Shown here piece by piece: positions 14,787 to 19,868 of a stretch of 19,868 nucleotides of DNA. The stretch covers positions 1 through 19,868 of the forward strand of contig CAZIHO010000063.1 of assembly GCA_964538875.1 (NCBI GenBank), read 5' to 3'. The notes under the pieces were generated by a model, which was not told the origin of the DNA, searched no databases, and saw only the letters and a program-made list of their open reading frames with translations. Position numbers and translations under genes: made by a program. Each line of letters begins with the position of its first letter. Position 1 is the first letter of the stretch. The DNA comes from CAZIHO01 sp964538875 (GTDB lineage: Bacteria > Pseudomonadota > Gammaproteobacteria > Chromatiales > Chromatiaceae).

Positions 14787-15095
14787 CTTGCCTGGAAACA
14801 AAAACCCAAATTACTCGTGGGTGATTACGGCAAAGTTGCCTGCGCAGCAAAGCACTGATTTCCCCCGGCAGGCTACCGCGAGCCGCCGCTTCCGGAATGG
14901 GGCGCGTCTCGGGGCTGGCGCCGGCCCGGGGCCCTGACCGCCGGGTCCGGCCGCACCCCGGAGGGCACGCCCTCCGGCGCAACTCCCTGGACTGCTGCCA
15001 TCTTTTTTCCTGCAACGGATCCAGGGTTCGGACCTGCCTTGCTACCCTAGTTTCCAGGGGGTAGGTATCTCAGGTCTTATCTGGTACCGGGGGCT
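14787..15095. other. 309-bp gap between sppA and the glycosyltransferase gene
   Basis: No gene is recognised. It contains a perfect 8-bp hairpin (CCGGAGGG at 14958-14965 with CCCTCCGG at 14970-14977, 4-nt loop) and a run of six T at about 15002-15008, too far from the hairpin to make a classical terminator. A weaker ACCCA/TGGGT pair lies about 20 bp after the sppA stop. The promoter of the downstream glycan operon is presumably here. Confidence 0.5.
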
Positions 15096-16436
15096 GTGAC
15101 GCAACAGGGCATGCCATCAGAACTTCGCAAAGTCGTGATTGTGAATACCTCTGACCAAGGGGGCGGGGCGGAGCTTGTTTCCATGGCCGTTTTGAACGGT
15201 TTCCTGAACTTGGGCCTAGATGCCTGGCTGCTGGTTGGAAATAAACAGAGCCATCACCCACGGGTGGTTTCGCTGCATTCCAGTCCGTTTTTCGATTATC
15301 GGCCTTATGTGGCGGCGCACCAATCGGGCGCCATTGAACTCAGGCGCGGTCTCCATCATGCGCTGGGAATCGAGGATTTCAATCATCCCTACTCGCGCCG
15401 GATCGAGCAGATGACAGGGTCGCCGCCGGATCTGGTGCTTTGTCACAATCTCCACGGCGGGTACTTCGACCTGACCGCGCTGATCAGCCTGAGCCATCGT
15501 CTGCCGGTCGCGCTACGGCTGTTCGACACCTGGCTGCAAACAGGCCATTGCGCTTACTCACTGGGCTGCGAGCGCTGGCGGACCGGGTGTGGCCAATGTC
15601 CAGATTTGACCATCCCACCTGCCCTTGCGCGGGACGCCACCGGGTTTAATCTGCGCCGCAAGCGGCGGATGTTCGAGAAGTCACGGCTGTTTGTGTCGGC
15701 CGAAACCTGCTGGATGCTCGATCGTGCCCGGCAATCGGCCCTAGAACCCGCCGTGGTCGAATGGAAGCACATCCGCGGCGGCGTGGATCTGGAGGTTTTT
15801 TTTGCCGGGTCGCGGGAGGATGCACGGCGGGAATTGGGACTCGAGCTGGACCCTGATACCCGGCTGTTGCTCTATGTGGCCCACCAGGGTTCAGCGAACC
15901 GGCACAAGGATTTTGGCACGGTGCAGATGGCGTTGGAGCTACTCAACCGGCGCCACCCGGGGCGCCGGATCCTGCTGCTGGTGGTGGGGTCAGATGCAGC
16001 AGATCGTCAGGTTGGGTCAAACATCCTGATTCGGCACGCCGGCGCCGTTGCTTCGCCAGCCCGCCTCGCCGCCTTCTACCGGGCGGCCGATCTGTTGATC
16101 CACAGTGCCATTGAGGAGACGTTTGGCAATGTAGTCGCCGAGGCATTGGCCTGTGGGACTCCAGTGCTTGTGGCATCCGGCGGCGGTGTCGTGGAACTGA
16201 TTGTGCAGGGGCACACAGGCATGGTGGTGCCCCCCCGGCGGCCCGCCCTGCTGGCAGAAGTCATCGCCCGGCTTCTGGATGCACCGGAACTCTGCGCCAG
16301 AATGGGCGCCGCCGCCGCCCTGTCGGCACAGCGCCATTTGGATATTCGCTCTACGGTTCGGGATCTTCACGCCTGGTGCAGCGCGATCCATGCCGCCTGG
16401 CACGGGCAGCCCGCCGTCGTCGAGGCCGCTCCATGA
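15096..16436 (+). CDS. Glycosyltransferase, family 4 type (GT-B fold)
   Basis: This predicted retaining glycosyltransferase uses a nucleotide-sugar donor to build a surface glycan or glycolipid. The 446-residue product starts with NTSDQGGGAELVS (17-29), the family acceptor-side Gly-rich loop. It has the motif CHNLHGGYF (116-124) and a four-cysteine segment C152-x5-C158-x6-C165-x2-C168 (HCAYSLGC... GCGQCP), as seen in a subset of GT4 enzymes. In the C-terminal half, HSAIEETFGNVVAEALACG carries the E-x7-E donor-binding pattern. The start is uncertain between GTG at 15096 and ATG at 15111, as neither has a strong ribosome binding site. It opens a three-gene operon, and its stop overlaps the next ATG (ATGA). 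Confidence 0.88.
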   Translation: MTQQGMPSELRKVVIVNTSDQGGGAELVSMAVLNGFLNLGLDAWLLVGNKQSHHPRVVSLHSSPFFDYRPYVAAHQSGAIELRRGLHHALGIEDFNHPYSRRIEQMTGSPPDLVLCHNLHGGYFDLTALISLSHRLPVALRLFDTWLQTGHCAYSLGCERWRTGCGQCPDLTIPPALARDATGFNLRRKRRMFEKSRLFVSAETCWMLDRARQSALEPAVVEWKHIRGGVDLEVFFAGSREDARRELGLELDPDTRLLLYVAHQGSANRHKDFGTVQMALELLNRRHPGRRILLLVVGSDAADRQVGSNILIRHAGAVASPARLAAFYRAADLLIHSAIEETFGNVVAEALACGTPVLVASGGGVVELIVQGHTGMVVPPRRPALLAEVIARLLDAPELCARMGAAAALSAQRHLDIRSTVRDLHAWCSAIHAAWHGQPAVVEAAP

Positions 16437-17500
16437 AGCTGGCCGGTTTATGGACTGCGGCGGGGCGTCTGGTGGCGTTCGCCCGGCCTGGCAACTGGTT
16501 CGTATCCAAGATCCCGCCACTGTTGGCCGTGGCCTATCTGGAAATCCTCAGATCAGGGGTTGCCCCGGACGAAGCGGCCCAACTACTGGGCTGGGGCTTC
16601 TACTCCATTGTCTGCGTCGCAGTGTACGGTCATGTCATCAATGACCTGTTCGACCTGGAAGCGGACCGGTTGGCTAACAAAGTGAACCAACTTGCGGCGA
16701 TACCACTGAGCGGCCGGGTGCTGCTGGCCGTTGGATTCCTGACCGGCGGGTTTTTACCGGGGTGGGTAGTGGGTTACCCGGTCAGCGCATGGTGGCTGCT
16801 GGCGCTGAATTATCTCTGGCCGACCCTGTACTCGGTTCCCGTAGTGCGTTTGAAGGAGCGAGGCGTTTTGGGTGTGGCGTGCGACGCCCTGGGGTCCCAC
16901 ATTACGCCGACATTGTTGGTGCTCGCTTTGTTTTCCGGCGCAACCGGACAGTTCGGCTTACTGGCTTGGCCGCCGGTGCTGTGGGCCGGGTGCCTTGGCT
17001 TGAAAGGGATTCTGCATCACCAGATAGGGGATCGCGAAAATGATATCCAGTCTGGGCTGGTGACCTTCGCCACCCGGACCCCTGTAGAGTCACTGCAACG
17101 ATTCCTGACCAGATTCAATCTGCTGGTCGAACTACCTGTGAGCGCGGTTTTGGTTGCGGCCGTGATGCCCTGGTGCCCAGCCGCCGTGGCGGCATTGGCA
17201 CTCTACCTAGCGACGGAAACCGCCAAGTACCAACTGGGGTTCCAGTTCGCGCTGAGCGCGGATCCAGCCACCATTCGCGCCAGCGTGCCCTTTACCAACG
17301 AGATGTTCTATGTGCTATGGATGCCGATGGCGGCGGCGGTGCAACTGAGCTTGGACAATCCAGCGTTCGCCTGGCTCCCACTGGTGCATCTTCTAGTGTT
17401 CTATCCGCCGGTGGCGCAGCAGATTGCCGACTGGCGGGCGCTTATCGGAAACCTCACCATCCTGTATCGTGGACGCCGCGCCGCCCGGCCTGCGAAATGA
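16433..17500 (+). CDS. UbiA-family membrane prenyltransferase
   Basis: UbiA-family enzymes transfer prenyl groups, or make prenyl-phospho-sugars, within the inner membrane. The 355-residue product starts at ATG 16433, overlapping the glycosyltransferase stop by 4 bp. It has multiple hydrophobic helices and both Asp-rich motifs: NDLFDLEAD (70-78) and GDRENDI (199-205), expected to bind Mg-diphosphate. The sequence after the first motif (RLANKVNQLA) differs from UbiA/COQ2 with its RP motif, so ubiquinone synthesis is unlikely. The context with a GT4 and a methyltransferase suggests prenylation of a sugar or lipid carrier, as in decaprenyl-phosphate phosphoribosyltransferase-type members, or another specialised metabolite. 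The exact substrate is unknown. Confidence 0.85.
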   Translation: MKLAGLWTAAGRLVAFARPGNWFVSKIPPLLAVAYLEILRSGVAPDEAAQLLGWGFYSIVCVAVYGHVINDLFDLEADRLANKVNQLAAIPLSGRVLLAVGFLTGGFLPGWVVGYPVSAWWLLALNYLWPTLYSVPVVRLKERGVLGVACDALGSHITPTLLVLALFSGATGQFGLLAWPPVLWAGCLGLKGILHHQIGDRENDIQSGLVTFATRTPVESLQRFLTRFNLLVELPVSAVLVAAVMPWCPAAVAALALYLATETAKYQLGFQFALSADPATIRASVPFTNEMFYVLWMPMAAAVQLSLDNPAFAWLPLVHLLVFYPPVAQQIADWRALIGNLTILYRGRRAARPAK

Positions 17501-17513
17501 GAGTTAGCCAGTT

Positions 17514-18245
17514 ATGAAACCCCATGAGGTCCTGCGCCTGTACGACGACGCCTATGCCGCCAAGTACGAGCAGGAGTTCCTGCTGGATCCCCTGGTACGC
17601 TCCGATACCGAGGCAGAACTGCATCTGTTGCGGCAATTCCTGACGCCTGGCGTGAGCTGGCTCGACGTGGCGTGCGGTACCGGCTTCTTTTTGCGCCATT
17701 TTCCAGACGCCGAACGCGCGGGAATCGACATCTCCCCCGCCATGCTGCGCCTGGCGCGCCAGGGCAACCCGGCGGTTCCATTCAGGGAACAGGATTTCCG
17801 AGATGCTATCCCGGAGTGGGAAGGTCGCTGGGGCTTGGTTTCCTGCATGTGGTATGCGTACGGCTTCGCCGACACCATCGGCGACCTCGGCAAGCTGGTG
17901 GCCAATCTCTGGTCCTGGACGGCGATGAACGGCAAGTGCTTCGTTCCGCTGGCGGACCCGCGCTTGATAACCGGCGTCAATCTCCCCTACCAGGCGCCGA
18001 CCCACAATGCCGGACGGGTGGTGATTACCGGGATCCTGTGGAGCTATATCGAGGACCACATCGGTGCGGCCCATGCCCACCTGCTGGCACCGAATATTGA
18101 GTTCATGGTCGAGCTGTTTGAACCCTACTTTGAGCGGGTCGAGATTGTGCGCTATCCACCGGCGTTCGAGGGATGGCAGGGACGGCCCGCGCTGGTGGCA
18201 TCGGGTAAACGGCGGGTGCCGGGCAAAGCGCCGGTGGGTTGTTGA
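17514..18245 (+). CDS. Class I SAM-dependent methyltransferase
   Basis: The 243-residue protein has the Rossmann methyltransferase motif I WLDVACGTGFFL (49-60), the acidic ribose-binding D72 in GIDIS and motif II EQDFRD (92-97). The C-terminal half is rich in Trp, Tyr and Phe and probably forms the acceptor site. It resembles small-molecule and glycan methyltransferases of the Methyltransf_11/25 group, not a DNA or rRNA enzyme. ATG at 17514 is 13 bp after the UbiA-family stop with a weak GAGAG site, so it is the third gene of the operon. The target may be the glycan, lipid or prenylated compound made by its neighbours, which is inference. Confidence 0.87.
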   Translation: MKPHEVLRLYDDAYAAKYEQEFLLDPLVRSDTEAELHLLRQFLTPGVSWLDVACGTGFFLRHFPDAERAGIDISPAMLRLARQGNPAVPFREQDFRDAIPEWEGRWGLVSCMWYAYGFADTIGDLGKLVANLWSWTAMNGKCFVPLADPRLITGVNLPYQAPTHNAGRVVITGILWSYIEDHIGAAHAHLLAPNIEFMVELFEPYFERVEIVRYPPAFEGWQGRPALVASGKRRVPGKAPVGC

Positions 18246-18420
18246 TGGACCTGCACTCATGGCGAACAGGCTGCCAGCCGGGGCCGGAGTCAATGGCGAC
18301 CAGCCGTGTGGGGTCGAGATCAGAGGAGCCGGGGAATCTGCGGCGCTTGCATCCGCTCCCTCCATCCTGTCGTAGTCAGGGCCGCCCCCCGGCCATACGC
18401 TGTTCCGTGGGCATTCCGGG

Positions 18421-18448
18421 TTGACAGCAACTGTTCACGGCTCATACT
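18421..18448 (+). promoter_or_regulatory. Sigma70-type promoter candidate upstream of the gmd relic and fcl
   Basis: A perfect -35 TTGACA (18421-18426) is followed after 16 bp by CATACT (18443-18448), four of six matches to the -10 consensus. It lies 75 bp upstream of the gmd relic ATG at 18523. The surrounding 18246-18522 holds no recognisable gene. Confidence 0.5.
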
Positions 18449-18522
18449 CCCTCCACCACCCAGGGAAGTCCTGCTGGACCGGTAGGGGAGCGGGACCCTC
18501 ATGGCTTAAGTTTGGACTGGGG

Positions 18523-18672
18523 ATGGGCAACAAGGTCCGCATCACCGGCGCCGTCCGCCACAAGGCGCCTATTGCTCGCAATTCTTGCTGGAAAAGGGCT
18601 ACGAAGTGTATGGCATCAAGCGTCGCAATTCCCCGTTCGATACCGACCGCATTGACCCTCTGGATCTGGGCC
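18523..18672 (+). pseudogene. gmd: Decayed 5' fragment of GDP-mannose 4,6-dehydratase
   Basis: Intact Gmd converts GDP-mannose to GDP-4-keto-6-deoxymannose. The fragment starts at ATG 18523 as MGNKVRITG, matching the Gmd start (K-V-A-L-I-T-G) with one codon lost. The frame is then broken inside the Gly-rich NAD-binding loop. From 18564 the next frame reads GAYCSQFLLEKGYEVYGIKR, then RNSPFDTDRID, which is the Gmd pattern G-A-Y-L-x-E-F-L-L-E-K-G-Y-E-V-x-G-I-K-R-R and DRIDHL. The interval between the two pieces is 14 nt where 15 are expected, so a 1-nt deletion explains the shift. Similarity stops near 18660. The remaining roughly 300 codons and the catalytic Thr/Tyr/Lys are absent. The second frame stays open to a TAG at 18906-18908, overlapping the fcl start. 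Confidence 0.8.
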
Positions 18673-18900
18673 AAAGCGATCCAATGGGATCCGCCAGCCT
18701 AACGGGCGCCGGGTCCCGCTACCTCTGGCCCGTGGCGTCCAGCTTGACTACTGGCGGCCCTGACCAGGATGCCCCGGCGGAGCCGCTATTTCAGCGCATC
18801 CCCTGGGTCGAATTGGCGCCGGAGAGGGTGCAATTCGATGGTGCTGCCACCTGGTGCGGCCATCTGTCCCCTAATCTGGTCCTGTACGCTTGCCATCACC
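18673..18900 (+). other. Segment between gmd relic and fcl with no recognised gene
   Basis: This 228-bp stretch continues the open frame of the gmd relic but has no similarity to Gmd that I can recognise. It is probably foreign sequence or heavily decayed material joined after deletion of the gmd body. No promoter or terminator stands out. Confidence 0.4.
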
Positions 18901-19868
18901 ATGAGTAGCTCCAGAGATCCCCACGGCCCCGTCTACGTCGCCGGGCATTGCGGTATGGTGGGTGCCGCCCTGTGCCGCGCCCTGAAGCGGGCGGGACACC
19001 CTGCCCTGCTGACCCGTACCCGCGCCGAGCTAGACCTCACCGACCAGGCCGCAGTACGATCCTTCTTCGACCGGGAGCGGCCGCGCCAGGTGTACCTGGC
19101 CGCCGCCCGGGTCGGCGGCATCTATGCCAATGACACCTATCCCGCCGAGTTCATTTACCAAAACTTGATGATCGAGGCCAACGTCATCGAGGCCGCCTGG
19201 CGCAGCGGCGTAGAGCGACTGCTGTTCCTGGGGAGTTCCTGCATCTACCCGCGCCTCGCCCCCCAGCCCATGGCGGAGGACGCCCTGCTCACCGGCCCCT
19301 TGGAGCCTACCAACGAGCCCTACGCCGTGGCCAAGATCGCGGGCATCAAGATGTGCGAATCCTTTAACCGCCAGTACGGCACTGACTTCCGCTCGGTAAT
19401 GCCCACCAACCTGTACGGCCCGGGCGATAGTTACGATCTCGCCACCAGCCACGTGATTCCAGCCCTGCTGCGCAAGGTCCACGCGGCCAAGGTGACGGGG
19501 GCGCCCTCGGTAGAGATTTGGGGTACCGGCGCGGCGCGACGGGAGTTTTTGCATGTGGACGACATGGCCAGCGCCAGCCTACACGTCATGGGGCTGGCGC
19601 CCGAGGTTTACCGGGCCCAGACGCAGCCCAGGCAGTCCCACCTGAACGTGGGCAGCGGCCAGGACGTCAGCATCCGTGATCTGGCGGAACTCATTACCCG
19701 GGTGGTTGGGTTCCCTGGAGAGCTGCGCTTCGACACCAGCAAGCCGGACGGGGCGCCGCGCAAACTGCTGGATGTCTCGCGGCTGGCGAACTTGGGTTGG
19801 CGGGCATCGGTCGGTCTCGAGGAGGGACTGCGGGACACCTACGGGTGGTTTAGAGCCGAACTGGCTGA
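18901..19868 (+). CDS. fcl: GDP-L-fucose synthase (3' end cut by window edge)
   Basis: This epimerase-reductase makes GDP-L-fucose from GDP-4-keto-6-deoxymannose using NADPH, for fucosylated surface glycans. In frame from ATG at 18901 the sequence runs 322 complete codons with no stop to the edge, close to the usual total of about 321, so only the tail is missing. It has the NADP-binding GHCGMVG (usual GHRGMVG), LAAARVGGI, LGSSCIYP with catalytic-type S112/S113 and C114, and NEPYAVAKIAG with Y141 and K145. LYGPGDSYD and WGTGAARREFLHVDDMA are also typical. The final ga at the edge begins a codon, not a stop. No clear ribosome binding site precedes the ATG. The upstream open frame runs 8 bp into fcl, suggesting former translational coupling with gmd. 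Confidence 0.92.
   Translation, partial: MSSSRDPHGPVYVAGHCGMVGAALCRALKRAGHPALLTRTRAELDLTDQAAVRSFFDRERPRQVYLAAARVGGIYANDTYPAEFIYQNLMIEANVIEAAWRSGVERLLFLGSSCIYPRLAPQPMAEDALLTGPLEPTNEPYAVAKIAGIKMCESFNRQYGTDFRSVMPTNLYGPGDSYDLATSHVIPALLRKVHAAKVTGAPSVEIWGTGAARREFLHVDDMASASLHVMGLAPEVYRAQTQPRQSHLNVGSGQDVSIRDLAELITRVVGFPGELRFDTSKPDGAPRKLLDVSRLANLGWRASVGLEEGLRDTYGWFRAELA

Noticed and set aside
14958..14977. Perfect 8-bp GC hairpin between sppA and the glycosyltransferase
   Set aside because: It lies about 170 bp after sppA with no adjacent U tract, so it is not listed as a terminator.
18585..18908. 107-codon frame starting MLEKGYEV as a real small gene
   Set aside because: Its first third is internal Gmd sequence lacking the NAD-binding start, and the rest has no similarity. 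It is better read as a gmd relic joined to unrelated sequence.

Overview
The window is high-GC chromosomal DNA from what looks like a gammaproteobacterium. The evidence is a fused RlmK-RlmL rRNA methyltransferase, a DsrC/TusE-family protein, a full-length MaeB-type malic enzyme fused to a phosphotransacetylase-like domain, and a HAD phosphatase followed by a short-form SppA. The species cannot be fixed from the sequence. I see no tRNA, rRNA, CRISPR array, transposase or phage gene.

Layout. (1) 1-2212, minus: rlmL/rlmKL, cut by the left edge. (2) 2331-2693, minus: a small secreted protein with four VEYV-type repeats. (3) 2994-3335, minus: a DsrC-like protein with an unusual C-terminal cysteine arrangement. 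Its upstream region carries a near-consensus FNR/ANR-type box. (4) 3571-4167, plus: a 5'(3')-deoxyribonucleotidase-like HAD protein. (5) 4231-6510, minus: maeB. (6) 6862-11639, minus: a tight four-gene operon. In transcription order it encodes a CitE/HpcH-type lyase, an AMP-forming acyl-CoA synthetase, a second CitE-like protein lacking the usual metal-binding Asp, and mesaconyl-CoA hydratase (Mch). A third CitE/HpcH-family protein (11824-12816, plus) is transcribed divergently. The shared intergenic region contains a perfect 7+7 bp palindrome. (7) 13077-14786, plus: HAD phosphatase and sppA. (8) 15096-18245, plus: family 4 glycosyltransferase, UbiA-family prenyltransferase and SAM methyltransferase in a tight operon. 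(9) 18523-19868, plus: a decayed gmd (GDP-mannose 4,6-dehydratase) relic followed by an intact-looking fcl (GDP-L-fucose synthase), which is cut by the right edge.

How the genes may work together. The 6.8-12.8 kb block reads as a CoA-ester module. The synthetase would activate a branched C4/C5 dicarboxylic acid, Mch would hydrate or dehydrate mesaconyl-CoA/beta-methylmalyl-CoA, and one or more CitE-type lyases would split or form the C-C bond (for example to glyoxylate plus propionyl-CoA, or pyruvate plus acetyl-CoA). MaeB next door converts malate to pyruvate with NADPH. The Mch assignment is strong, but the exact substrate of the synthetase and the role of each CitE paralogue are inference. 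The right-hand third is a surface-glycan or glycolipid region. The GT4-UbiA-methyltransferase trio is compact and not one I can match to a named pathway. The gmd remnant beside fcl suggests that GDP-fucose synthesis here depends on another gmd copy or is decaying.
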